A DNA stretch of 64,000 nucleotides from Bacteroidia bacterium (GCA_030427245.1 JAUHXA010000005.1:1-64000), one strand, 5' to 3'; counted from the stretch's first letter, positions 52,426 through 61,279 are shown. Numbers and translations are program-made. Notes: generated by a model from the letters alone, not told the origin.

Positions 52426-54729
52426 TTACCGTTTCATCACCTTCGTGTGAAATCTTTCTCCATTCTCCAAAATCACAGAAACGAAATACAGACCTTCAGC
52501 AACGGAAGAAATGTCGATAGAAGCATTGGGGCTGTGCTTGTCCAATTTTTGAGAAAGGACTGATTTTCCATGAATATCTAAGACTTCAAGACTGTTTACT
52601 TCTTGTTGTAATTCGCCGAAGTTGATGTTGAAGGAGTTTGTAGTGGGGTTGGGGTGGATAGCAATTTCTGTATTTAATGATGTATTATCTATTCCTACCA
52701 TTTCTTCACAACTGACACAGAAAGTAAAAGTTTCACTATTGGTGGTATTGTTTCCCTCGTCTTCTACATACAAGTAGTATGTTCCTTCTTCTACATTCAA
52801 CTCTGCGAAAAGACTTTGCCCCCCACTTGAATTGGTGTCACCATCATCAGAAAGGGTATTGGCTTGACCATTTATAATTTGAGCAATGATAAGGTTTAAA
52901 TCTAAATTGGTAGGGACAGAAGTAACAGATGCTTTTAACAGACATTTCTTATCAATTTCTACCTTATACCATTCTCTGTCATTGTCTCCAGCATTGGAAT
53001 TAAAAAACAATTCATTTTCGCCCCAAATTCTTTCTTCAAAGCAAGTATCTTGAGGTATCGTAGCTGCCAACTCAAAAGTTTGATTGACTTCTAAAGAATT
53101 GGGAAAGAAACTTAAACAGAAATTGTAGGTTTCTTGATTTGTAGCATCGTTATTCTCATCGTTAATATGAATATAATATATTCCTGAAGAGATAAATGCA
53201 GTAGCTCTTAAACTTTGACCTCCGCCAGCATTTGTATCATCATCATCTGCAATTCTTTTGGGTTGATTATTCTCAATAATATAAATTCCTAAGTTTAAAT
53301 CTAAATTGGTTGGAACAGAAGTTATGTCTGCACTCAAGTAACCTGATTCATCAATTTCTACTTTCAACCATTCTCTATCATTGTCTCCATTATTGGAGTT
53401 AAAAAACAATTCATTTTCGCCCCAAATTCTTTCTTCAAAACAGGTATCTTGAGGAATCAGTATTGCCGTTTCAAAAGTTTGATTGACTTCTAACTGAGAA
53501 GATTCAAAAAAAATACAGAAGTTATAAGTTTCTTCATTTGTTAAATCATTATTTTCATCGTTTATATGAATATAGTAGGTTCCAGATGTGATAAATGCGG
53601 TTGCTCTTAAGTTTTGACCTCCCCCAGCATTGGTATCATCATCATCCGCAATTTTTTTGGGTTGATTATTCTCAATAATATAAATTCCTAAGTTTAAATC
53701 TAAATTGGTTGGAACAGAGGTTATATCCACATTTAAGTAACCCGATTTGTCAATTTCTACTTTAAACCATTCTTTATCATTGTCACCATCATTAGAGTTA
53801 AAAAACAGTTCGTTTTCACCCCAAATTCTTTCTTCAAAGCAAGTATCTTGAGATATATCTATTGCTAGTTCAAAGGTTTGATTGACCTCTAATGAACTAG
53901 AATGAAAACTTAAACATAAATTATAAGTTTCTTCATTTGTTCCATTGTTGCTCTCATCATTAATATGGATATAATACATACCTGGAGAAATAAATGCAGT
54001 AGCTCTTAAACTTTGGCCTCCACCAGCATTGGTGTCATCATCATCCGCAATTTTTTTGGGTTGATTATTCTCAATAACATAAATTCCTAAGTTTAAATCT
54101 AAATTGGTTGGAACAGAGGTTATATCTACATTTAAGTAACCTGATTCATCAATTTTTACTTTAAACCATTCTTTATCATTGTCACCATCATTGGAGTTAA
54201 AAAACAACTCGTTTTCGCCCCAAATTCTTTCTTCAAAGCAAGTGTCTTGTGGTATATCTATTGCTAATTCAAAGGTTTGATTGACTTCTAATGAACTGGC
54301 TAAACAAGAGACAATCAAATTATATGACTCTGAGTTGTTGAAGGCATTGTTATTTTCATCCGTAACGTAAATATAATAGGTTCCAGCAGTGAGATAAGCA
54401 GTCGCTCTTAAACTTTCGCCTCCGCTAGCATTTGTATCATCATCATCTGCAATTCTTTTAGGTTCGTTATTCTGTATAGTGAAAATTGCTAAATGTAAAT
54501 CTACATTGGCTGGAACAGAATTTACATCTACACTTAAATAACTTGATTCATTGATTTGAACTTTGAACCAGTCTTGATCGCCTAATTCTTGGATGAAAGA
54601 TTCGTATAAATTGCCACAATCAAGTGTTGCAGCGGTTGTATAATCGTTGTTTGGCTCGAAGTTGTTTTGAGCTTGTAATGAGTTTATTGATAAAGTGATA
54701 AATAGATAAGTTGTAATTATTTCTTTCAT
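52426..54729 (-). CDS. T9SS-secreted protein with five pre-peptidase-like domains
   Basis: 767-residue exported protein (ATG at 54729; signal peptide ending SLQAQ; the open frame reaches 54810 without signal support). It has five tandem beta domains of the bacterial pre-peptidase (PPC) type, marked by DDDDTN and YYIYVTDEN- or YYIHINDEN-like motifs. The last four are near-identical, of exactly 133 residues, each with QDTCFEERIWGENELFFNS. A CTD (IAIHPNPTTNSFNINF to HTKVMKR) ends it. There is no catalytic domain, so it is probably a surface repeat protein or adhesin. The acidic DDDDTN loops may bind calcium (inference). It is the distal gene of the minus-strand surface-protein series. Confidence 0.85.
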   Translation of the reverse strand: MKEIITTYLFITLSINSLQAQNNFEPNNDYTTAATLDCGNLYESFIQELGDQDWFKVQINESSYLSVDVNSVPANVDLHLAIFTIQNNEPKRIADDDDTNASGGESLRATAYLTAGTYYIYVTDENNNAFNNSESYNLIVSCLASSLEVNQTFELAIDIPQDTCFEERIWGENELFFNSNDGDNDKEWFKVKIDESGYLNVDITSVPTNLDLNLGIYVIENNQPKKIADDDDTNAGGGQSLRATAFISPGMYYIHINDESNNGTNEETYNLCLSFHSSSLEVNQTFELAIDISQDTCFEERIWGENELFFNSNDGDNDKEWFKVEIDKSGYLNVDITSVPTNLDLNLGIYIIENNQPKKIADDDDTNAGGGQNLRATAFITSGTYYIHINDENNDLTNEETYNFCIFFESSQLEVNQTFETAILIPQDTCFEERIWGENELFFNSNNGDNDREWLKVEIDESGYLSADITSVPTNLDLNLGIYIIENNQPKRIADDDDTNAGGGQSLRATAFISSGIYYIHINDENNDATNQETYNFCLSFFPNSLEVNQTFELAATIPQDTCFEERIWGENELFFNSNAGDNDREWYKVEIDKKCLLKASVTSVPTNLDLNLIIAQIINGQANTLSDDGDTNSSGGQSLFAELNVEEGTYYLYVEDEGNNTTNSETFTFCVSCEEMVGIDNTSLNTEIAIHPNPTTNSFNINFGELQQEVNSLEVLDIHGKSVLSQKLDKHSPNASIDISSVAEGLYFVSVILENGERFHTKVMKR
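52702..54297 (-). repeat. Four tandem 399-bp coding repeats
   Basis: The anchor CCCCAAATTC occurs at 53021, 53420, 53819 and 54218, an exact 399-base period (133 codons), within the PPC-repeat gene. DNA similarity between the copies is very high, which indicates recent duplication and a locus able to gain or lose units by recombination. Boundaries are approximate. Confidence 0.85.
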
Positions 54730-54902
54730 ATTTTTTATTAATTTAGTATAAATTGAAGTAAATGAGAGGTGCAAAATAGACTTTTGAAGGGTTGTTATCA
54801 TTTTTGCCAAATGCCCACTTATTCATGGAGTAGACTATTCTAATTCTAAGAACTTCATCATAACAACCCAACTCTTTTTGTCTATTTCCTAATTAATCGT
54901 TA

Positions 54903-55802
54903 TTATTCTTTCTTCCAGTTAATCTCTATCTTTCCATCCGATATACTTGGAATACCAGATATGTTACTAGCATATTTTCTACCCAATAAGTTGAAAATAT
55001 CTTGTGAAGTTTTTTCGTGTTCGATGGCTAAGATAGCGATACCATCCTTTGAACTATTCGTTACATTTTTTACCAAATCACTAGCCTCTAGCACGTCCAT
55101 CAATTCATAAAGAGAAGCCAAGTCTAAATTCTTTATATGCATATTTGTCATACCTCCAGTGTTTGTGGTAACAACTTGAACGTGTTGTTCAATTTTGTCG
55201 AGATTTTGAATTAAAAAATCAACTGCATAGATGACTCCTTGCTCAAAAGTATCGTGCATGGATTTATCAATCTGGTTGGAAGTAGTAGTGGTAGAACGCC
55301 ATAGAGGATTTCTAACTGATGTTGAACCTTTGGTTTTGGTGTCGACATTTATGGATTTTGACAAAATGATGTCGCGAGTAGTAGGGTCTTTTAATTGAAT
55401 CACAAAGCCCATGTGTACTTTGTTTTTTCCAATTTTGACTACGCTAAAATCCGTGCTGTTTTTGGTTGCACTGTACTCAGTCACTTCGCCAACTAATACA
55501 ATTTGAGCTTTTAACTGTTCGCCTTCTATCTCTCCCGCCAAATCACCTTCGTTTTTTTGCATAGATAGAACTCTATAGCAATCCAATTCTTGTAAAGCAT
55601 TGGTAAGCATAGTAGAAAAGTTGTCAAGATTTCTACTATTGATACCAGATACAGAACTGGAGAATCGGGAAACGGTTATTCTAACTCTTTTATCTAAAGG
55701 CTTGTAGTCACATGTGTTTTTCATCTGTTCTGTACTCATTCCTTTTTGAGCCAGACAAATTGGAGTAGCCATAAAAAATAATAATAAAAATAAGGATTTC
55801 AT
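54903..55802 (-). CDS. CsgG/HfaB-family protein
   Basis: 299-residue exported protein (signal peptide 1-18, ending ICLAQ). Features of the CsgG family: RVRITVSRFSSSV at the start, MLTNALQELDCYRVLSM, then AQIVLVGEVTEYSAT and VHMGFVIQLKDPTTRDIILSKSI. CsgG forms the outer-membrane pore for curli subunits and HfaB anchors holdfasts. There is no lipobox here (the cysteine precedes LAQ), so it may be a soluble or barrel-associated relative. The C-terminal region (about 215-299) is extra and unrecognised. No curli subunit gene (csgA/B) or csgF is visible nearby. Part of the minus-strand surface series. Confidence 0.7.
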   Translation of the reverse strand: MKSLFLLLFFMATPICLAQKGMSTEQMKNTCDYKPLDKRVRITVSRFSSSVSGINSRNLDNFSTMLTNALQELDCYRVLSMQKNEGDLAGEIEGEQLKAQIVLVGEVTEYSATKNSTDFSVVKIGKNKVHMGFVIQLKDPTTRDIILSKSINVDTKTKGSTSVRNPLWRSTTTTSNQIDKSMHDTFEQGVIYAVDFLIQNLDKIEQHVQVVTTNTGGMTNMHIKNLDLASLYELMDVLEASDLVKNVTNSSKDGIAILAIEHEKTSQDIFNLLGRKYASNISGIPSISDGKIEINWKKE

Positions 55803-55937
55803 ATTTTGTGTATTTTAAAAATGATAAAAATTGATTAGGGTGAATTGTGTTGTTTTCATTTAAAATGGATTGTGTGTTTGTTTAAAAATGGAAATACCTT
55901 GTTCCGATTTCTCGGGATTAACTTTGATTCTGCTAGG

Positions 55938-56519
55938 TTATTGAATTTTGATATCAAACTCCCCATCTGTCACATTTACAGAATCTCCATCATCATTATC
56001 ATTAACCAATGTGCCAGAGAAAGTTCCTCGAATAAATCCTCCTGAGCGGTAGTCTATGTCTGTGATTGTAAGTTGTGCATTTGAATTATCGTAATCAGTG
56101 TTGTAATGTTTATCATCTGTTTCGTCTTCTGGGGTATTGATAATTGTATAAGAAATGCCTGCACAAACTGTATCTCCCTCAAACAATTCGCAATCATCAT
56201 TTGTAGTGGTATAACTTCCTTCCTGCATTTGACCTAGTTCGCTGGTGATACCTAGCGCAAACAATTCTGAAACTTCCAGCGAATTTTGACTATCATAAGC
56301 ATATATAAGTAGCCATGATATGGAGTTACCTAATGAATCTGCTATGAGTGCTGATGTAAGTTTGGATTCAAATTTCTGTCCATCAATCTTAGCAGTCATT
56401 GTACCATTACCTGTAAGATCATCATCAATTATGGCACTGTCATCATCCTTCGTACAAGAAGAATAAGTAAAAAGAGAAATAAATATGAAAAGAATAAAGG
56501 TTATTTGTGTTGTTTTCAT
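55938..56519 (-). CDS. Small lipoprotein, function unknown
   Basis: 193-residue lipoprotein (ATG at 56519, MKTTQITFILFIF, lipobox TYSSCTKDD; the open frame to 56570 lacks signal logic). The mature protein is a beta-rich domain starting GTMTAKIDGQKFES and ending IRGTFSGTLVNDNDD, as in DUF6252-like lipoproteins of Bacteroidota. No active site recognisable. Preceded by a long palindrome (56592-56649). Confidence 0.65.
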   Translation of the reverse strand: MKTTQITFILFIFISLFTYSSCTKDDDSAIIDDDLTGNGTMTAKIDGQKFESKLTSALIADSLGNSISWLLIYAYDSQNSLEVSELFALGITSELGQMQEGSYTTTNDDCELFEGDTVCAGISYTIINTPEDETDDKHYNTDYDNSNAQLTITDIDYRSGGFIRGTFSGTLVNDNDDGDSVNVTDGEFDIKIQ

Positions 56520-56591
56520 TTTGAATTGATTTTTTTTGATTAAAAAAAATAAAGCTATTACAAGCTGCACTAAGAAAAACGTAAATTATTA

Positions 56592-56649
56592 GTATCGTCG
56601 AATTTATTCGACATTTGGGTAGTGTGCCATCGAATAAATTCGACAATAC
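56592..56649. repeat. Palindromic repeat of TCGAATTTATTCGA
   Basis: GTCGAATTTATTCGA (56597-56611) and TCGAATAAATTCGAC (56630-56644) are exact reverse complements. Each arm is itself a near-palindrome (TCGAAT-TT-ATTCGA). Pairing continues for five further bases with one mismatch. The 18-base spacer is unique. It resembles a REP-type element and lies upstream of the lipoprotein at 55938. Confidence 0.75.
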
Positions 56650-56681
56650 GGAAAGCTAGCATTTATTTATCCTTTGTGGTA

Positions 56682-57701
56682 TTAGTTGCAAATCGGATTC
56701 TCTACAATATATCGTTCAATAGGAAATTTAATTCGGTAGTCTTCAGCCAACTGCAAAGAGATGACAGACGACAGCAGATTGCCATTGAACCAACTACCAC
56801 CTGAGTTTTTGCGAACACTCATGCGAATACGGTAAATTTTTGCTTCACCATGCAGCAATTGCCCCAAAGAGCTGTATTGAGCAATCAACTGTTCGGCTTC
56901 TTCTGCCAACATTACCGCCCCGTTCGTTTCAAAAGCGATTTCCGATAAAATCCTATCATTCACTCCGTTGCCCAATCCTACCGTAAAAATTCGTACATCA
57001 TGTGCACAGGCTTCGGCAATAATTTGATTGATTGAATATCCCCCTTCTGTGTCTTCTCCGTCCGTAAAGACAATAATGGCTTTGTTGTCGTTTTTCGCAT
57101 TGTCTGATACATAAGAAATCAAATTAAAAATGGAACGATAGAGAGGAGTGCCGCCATCGGCTCTGCCTTCCATGCTTTCCACACCTTCTTTGAGCGCATC
57201 CACATTGTCTGTGAAGTCCACCAATCTCTCATGCGGAAAAGTATAGAAGCCTCCGTCTGAAAAAGCGAAAACAGCCGCTTCGTCACCACTTCCTACTTTA
57301 TCTGCAAAACTTACTCCTGCAAAAATGCGGGCATTAAAAGGGTCGGTATCGTTGATAGAACCCGATTGATCAAAGTCCATTCCTACCGAAAAAGCTCCCA
57401 AATTTTCCTGTTCTTCTTCGTCAATTTTATCAATGGTATAATCGACACTACTGGAGTTGGATTCCACTGTAAATCGGTCATTTTCTATGCCTGTGATGTA
57501 ACTCCCAAAGTGGTCAACTACAAAAACACCCACTTCAATTTCTGCCAAATCATCTTCTACATCCAGAATTTGAATATAAGTAACTCCTCCAGCAGGAACG
57601 CCTTCTAAGTTGGGAACGAGGGCGTTGTGTTCTTGCAAACAACTGGGGAAAAGAAAGAGAAAAGCGGTGATAGTAAGTGCTAAATAAATATATGATTTCA
57701 T
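56682..57701 (-). CDS. VWA-domain lipoprotein
   Basis: 339-residue lipoprotein (signal with lipobox FPSCLQ). A beta domain (about 35-105) precedes a von Willebrand factor A domain (about 110-290). Its metal site (MIDAS) reads DFDQSGS, a DxSxS variant, with threonine in DGGTPLYRS and aspartate in VFTDGEDTEGG. Such domains bind protein ligands through a divalent metal. The family includes Ca-activated chloride-channel-like and BatA-type proteins. Its position between two outer-membrane-type genes suggests a role on the cell surface or in assembling a surface structure. Confidence 0.88.
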   Translation of the reverse strand: MKSYIYLALTITAFLFLFPSCLQEHNALVPNLEGVPAGGVTYIQILDVEDDLAEIEVGVFVVDHFGSYITGIENDRFTVESNSSSVDYTIDKIDEEEQENLGAFSVGMDFDQSGSINDTDPFNARIFAGVSFADKVGSGDEAAVFAFSDGGFYTFPHERLVDFTDNVDALKEGVESMEGRADGGTPLYRSIFNLISYVSDNAKNDNKAIIVFTDGEDTEGGYSINQIIAEACAHDVRIFTVGLGNGVNDRILSEIAFETNGAVMLAEEAEQLIAQYSSLGQLLHGEAKIYRIRMSVRKNSGGSWFNGNLLSSVISLQLAEDYRIKFPIERYIVENPICN

Positions 57702-57761
57702 TTTTGTATTTTTTAATATTTAAAATAAGTTTAATGCAATGAATGGGCTGTATTTGTTTTT

Positions 57762-57812
57762 GAGAATTAAAATTTTACAATTGCTTTTATTTTAGCAGTA
57801 GTTTTAATTCTC
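57762..57812. repeat. Perfect 11-bp inverted repeat between surface genes
   Basis: GAGAATTAAAA (57762-57772) and TTTTAATTCTC (57802-57812) are exact reverse complements with a 29-base spacer. It sits between the VWA and barrel genes. On the minus strand no T-tract follows, so it is more likely a processing or regulatory structure than a terminator. Confidence 0.5.
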
Positions 57813-57829
57813 ATTTTAATTTTAATTGA

Positions 57830-58507
57830 TTAGTTCATGTAAAAACTAATACCTCCTTTGAACCAAGTGGGAGTATCGTTTCCAGCTTCAATAAAAACGC
57901 CTAAGCCATCTGATAAGTAATAGCGTGCACCCACAATCCACATAGCAGTAATTTTGGTATTGGGTTGATTTTCAGAAGAATTGGTCAAGTCGAAGTAGCG
58001 AAAAGTAGCTGCTGCGCCTGCGTAGGGGTCTAGTTTTTCGATTACATTGAAGTGGTATGCAGCTCGCAGACTGCCAGTGAAATACCTGTATTTGTAGTCA
58101 AAAACGGGTACATTCCACAATTGAGCCCCCAGTCCAAATCCTACACCGATATTGCTGCCAATATTTTTTTCACCGATAATGGACAAAGCGGGGATGATGG
58201 TTTTGATATCTAAACCGTCGTTTTCCAAAGCAATGTTTTCGAGGTCGACATCAGACCGAAACCCTACGCCAATTTGCAGAACAAAGCTCTTGTCTTCAAA
58301 AAAATAAGGTTCTTCGAAGAGGTTTTTCAGGTCATCCAAGATATCGTCAAAATCACTGACATCCACTCTCGCTTTTTTGGGCAAAGAGTGAGTGGTAGAG
58401 AGTTGATTTGGAGGAGAGGCGTTGGAAGTCCAAATCTCTTGACCATAGACAGAAAAGGAGGTCAAGATGAGTAGTAAAAAAATAGAACAATAACGACTAT
58501 AAAACAT
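57830..58507 (-). CDS. Outer-membrane beta-barrel protein
   Basis: 225-residue exported protein (signal ending SVYGQ). A 35-residue acidic linker (FDDILDDLKNLFEEPYFF) precedes alternating strands (QIGVGFRSDVDLEN, GVGFGLGAQLWNV, YRYFTGSLRAAYHFNV, MWIVGARYYLSDGLGVFIEAG, WFKGGISFYM) ending in an asparagine. Fits an 8-stranded OmpA/PorT-like barrel. Lies between the VWA and four-repeat genes on the same strand. Function unknown. Confidence 0.72.
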   Translation of the reverse strand: MFYSRYCSIFLLLILTSFSVYGQEIWTSNASPPNQLSTTHSLPKKARVDVSDFDDILDDLKNLFEEPYFFEDKSFVLQIGVGFRSDVDLENIALENDGLDIKTIIPALSIIGEKNIGSNIGVGFGLGAQLWNVPVFDYKYRYFTGSLRAAYHFNVIEKLDPYAGAAATFRYFDLTNSSENQPNTKITAMWIVGARYYLSDGLGVFIEAGNDTPTWFKGGISFYMN

Positions 58508-58576
58508 AATGATAGGTTTATAAGAGTTAAAAATAAATTTTCAAGTGAATAGAGCGGAAAGGGTTGAATTGGGCGG

Positions 58577-60271
58577 TCAGTTTTTGCAGTCTTCAATAGC
58601 TCTTTTGAAGCTTTCTATGATGTTTCGCGCCTGTTCGATGCTGCTGGCATATATTAAAAAATCGTCTTGATAATCATCAGGTTCCCCATCTTTGAAATAT
58701 TTGATAAGTTTTTCATTATCATTTGTTTCGATATAAATGCCCAACTCTTTTCTCGAAATTTTGAAATCTATTTGTTGGGGGTCAATGTCTTTGAGGCTGA
58801 ATTGAAATATTTCTTCTTCACTGTCTTTGTCGGTCAGTGTTCTGTTGAATTCCCACTTGCAAGAAGCATCTTCCATTTTCTCAAGACTTTGGCTGTATTC
58901 GGTATCTTCCAAACGGAAGGAAGGAATGTTTTCAGAAAGCCAATTGTATTGTTCACTCGCCCCACCTTCTGGTATCGAGTATTGAAGGTTTTCCTTGCAG
59001 CTTTTGGTAGCAACTTCCAATGCCATTATCAACGCTTTGGCATTTTCTACATCGCTTGCTCTCACTACAAAATCTTTTTCATAGCCTTCTAATTCATCAT
59101 TTTCTTTCACTTCAATCAAAGGCTGTTTGTTACGAGTCTGAGTTTTTATCCAAATGGAAGTTCCTCTCACATCCACCTCCAATTCTTTTTCGTCAAGGTC
59201 TGCCAAATGGAAAGTCAGTAAATCATCTATGGCTTTGTCTTTTTCCGTTCCCGTTGTTTGAAGGCTTGTCAAACACGCAGCTTCAAATTCTTGCTTGTAT
59301 TGGTTTTCATTTTCCGAAACATCCTTGATATTTTCCTGTAAAAATTGCAGTATCTCGCCTTCTGTTGAAGGAATCTTCAATTGAGCTTCCTTTTTTTTCT
59401 CGCTTTCTTCTGCTAAATCCTTCAAAACGACCATCAAGTGGCGGGCAATGTCTATTTCAGGTGCATAAATTTGGAGAGAGTTGGTGTAATTGTCTAACTG
59501 ATTTTCCTCAAAATATTGAATGAATTTTTGATTTCGATGCGTTTTCATCTCAACAAAAACTTCCTTGTTTTTCACCTCCAATTGAATACTTTGAGGACTG
59601 ATGTCTGCCATGTTCCACAACCACTTTTCTTGCTGAGAATACTTGCCTTTTGGAGTGGTCAAGGAATATTGAAGCAAACTGGGATGAGCTTCTTTGGTTT
59701 CAATAAACTGTTCATAATTGGCTTCTTCAATCGAAAAATCAACGATGTTTTTTACCAACCAATCTTTTCTTTCTTCAAAAGAATTGAGTTGAAGTTCTGC
59801 TTCAGACAATTTTGTGCCTATTGGTATGGCTTCTCGAAATAGTTCTTCAATTGTTCTTCCATTGTCGGCATCTTTGGCTACGATTTGAAATCTGTCAATG
59901 TAGTTTTGTTGCTCTCCATCTTCAAACAACTTGATGCTTTTTTGGCGATTATCGGCTGTGAGGGTTACTACAATTTTGTCTTTTTCGTCGGCCCAACGCA
60001 CCGTATTGACATTAAAATCTGCCAAATTGAATACAAATTTGGCTTCTTCTTCTCTGTCTCTTTTATCAATTTCTACAACGGTGTAACTCAACTTATAAGG
60101 ACGATTTTCATCCCATTCTAAAACTTGTTCATAAGTAGCGTTTTTGGTTTTGACTGTTTGAATGGCTTCTGATAGAGCTGTTAAATTATCCTTTAATTCT
60201 GTATTGGCATGAATGGAAAAAATGTTGACAAATATTGCGAATAAAAGGAAAAGTAGGTTGAGGGTTTTCAT
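58577..60271 (-). CDS. Exported four-repeat protein of unrecognised family
   Basis: 564-residue exported protein (signal ending SIHANT). I do not recognise the family. Four divergent repeats of about 125-140 residues are visible (about 30-150, 160-290, 300-425, 430-562). Each has a helix with WL or FL and NI, a Y-x-Q pair, an F-x-L-A/K-D-I/L strand, an I-x-I-x-T-x-x-N-x-K strand, then a FEDGE- or FKDGE-like turn, Y...F.IYA, and a helix ending in a run of A/K/E. No catalytic residues stand out, so a periplasmic or surface scaffold is likely. Its neighbours are barrel genes on the same strand. Confidence 0.65.
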   Translation of the reverse strand: MKTLNLLFLLFAIFVNIFSIHANTELKDNLTALSEAIQTVKTKNATYEQVLEWDENRPYKLSYTVVEIDKRDREEEAKFVFNLADFNVNTVRWADEKDKIVVTLTADNRQKSIKLFEDGEQQNYIDRFQIVAKDADNGRTIEELFREAIPIGTKLSEAELQLNSFEERKDWLVKNIVDFSIEEANYEQFIETKEAHPSLLQYSLTTPKGKYSQQEKWLWNMADISPQSIQLEVKNKEVFVEMKTHRNQKFIQYFEENQLDNYTNSLQIYAPEIDIARHLMVVLKDLAEESEKKKEAQLKIPSTEGEILQFLQENIKDVSENENQYKQEFEAACLTSLQTTGTEKDKAIDDLLTFHLADLDEKELEVDVRGTSIWIKTQTRNKQPLIEVKENDELEGYEKDFVVRASDVENAKALIMALEVATKSCKENLQYSIPEGGASEQYNWLSENIPSFRLEDTEYSQSLEKMEDASCKWEFNRTLTDKDSEEEIFQFSLKDIDPQQIDFKISRKELGIYIETNDNEKLIKYFKDGEPDDYQDDFLIYASSIEQARNIIESFKRAIEDCKN

Positions 60272-60341
60272 AAGAGATGGTTGTGTGTTTGTTTAAAAAT
60301 GTTTTTTAAATTGTGAGTGTAGCTGCTTAATTATGTGGGAA

Positions 60342-60376
60342 TATCACCTCTCGAATGTTTGATTCTCGAGGTGATA
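60342..60376. repeat. Hairpin TATCACCTC/GAGGTGATA
   Basis: Perfect 9-bp stem TATCACCTC (60342-60350) with GAGGTGATA (60368-60376), plus an inner GAAT/ATTC stem in the loop. It lies in the 268-base gap between the barrel gene (60540) and the four-repeat gene. No T-tract, so not a classical terminator. It shares the core CACCT/AGGTG with the elements at 18333 and 32072, possibly by chance. Confidence 0.5.
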
Positions 60377-60539
60377 GAATTACTATGGAAAGATGATTAG
60401 TACGGTAGAGCTAGCTTCAAGAACATATAGAGAGAAAATAAAAGGATTGCAGCAACAAGCTGAAGAATCAAAAAGCACTACAATCCCTTCCATTTTTAAA
60501 CTACACATTGTTGATTGTATTGAAGTCAACTCGTGTTTT

Positions 60540-61040
60540 TTACCTGATAACATAGCGAACTCCCAAAGTGCCGTATCCTGCTCCAAATCCACCGATATAT
60601 CCATTCCCTATAAAAAGAGTGGGAATCCAGTCGGCAGTAATGCTAAGAGGAAGATCGGCAAAAGTATATTCTAAGCCCGCATAACCTTGAATACCAAATG
60701 CAGTAGTTGAGTAAGTATCATCGAAGAAAAAACCGTCATCGTAAGAATAAATATACACAGATGCACCTCCTCCAATGTAGTAACCTAAACCTTCTATATC
60801 ATCAATAGAGGTATGTACCAGATAAGCACCACTAAGGCTTATCCAATTGTAAATAGAGTTGCCTCTAAATCCTGCATAAACTTCAAAAGCAGACTTTTCG
60901 CTTACAAATTTTTTCAAACTCACTGCAAGAGGAGAACCCAAACGCAATCCTACCCCTAAACTGTAAGGTTTATCTTGAGAAAAGGCATTTGTAGATAGAA
61001 AAAGGATTGCTAACAGAAAAAAGATTTTAATTGTACGCAT
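60540..61040 (-). CDS. Small outer-membrane beta-barrel protein
   Basis: 166-residue exported protein (signal ending NAFSQ). The mature protein reads as an eight-strand barrel: YSLGVGLRLGSPLAVSLKKF, AFEVYAGFRGNSIYNWISLSGAY, GLGYYIGGGASVYIYS, AFGIQGYAGLEYTFADL, LSITADWIPTLF, GTLGVRYVI. Opens the minus-strand surface series that runs to 52.4 kb. Function unknown. Confidence 0.75.
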   Translation of the reverse strand: MRTIKIFFLLAILFLSTNAFSQDKPYSLGVGLRLGSPLAVSLKKFVSEKSAFEVYAGFRGNSIYNWISLSGAYLVHTSIDDIEGLGYYIGGGASVYIYSYDDGFFFDDTYSTTAFGIQGYAGLEYTFADLPLSITADWIPTLFIGNGYIGGFGAGYGTLGVRYVIR

Positions 61041-61232
61041 AATTTAAAAATGGTTAAAAAGTTAAAAAAAATAGGGTGAAATATTTTTATTTGATAAAAA
61101 TGCAATGATACTTTTCTTTAATTCTTATTGACTCAAAGAAATAAAAAATCTCTCATACTATCTGTCACAAAAAGTGAAAAAATTCCTAGAAAATGAGTAA
61201 ATTTGAGCTTTCTTGTTTTTTTATGCAACCTT

Positions 61233-61252
61233 GATAATAATTTTATTATCAG
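61233..61252 (+). promoter_or_regulatory. Perfect palindrome, possible operator
   Basis: TGATAATAA-TT-TTATTATCA is a perfect 9-bp palindrome with a two-base centre, placed 27 bases before the ATG at 61280. The tight spacing and symmetry fit a dimeric regulator site, or a hairpin near the ribosome site. Confidence 0.5.
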
Positions 61253-61279
61253 TAAATTAGAAATGATTTTCACTGTATT

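Noticed and set aside
52702-54297. Evenly spaced repeats considered as a CRISPR-like array
   Set aside because: The period is 399 bases, units are coding throughout and there are no short spacers; it is a protein-domain repeat.
60393-60674. 93-codon plus-strand frame between the barrel and four-repeat genes
   Set aside because: It runs antisense into the barrel gene, has no recognisable domain, and spans a hairpin; composition fits non-coding sequence.
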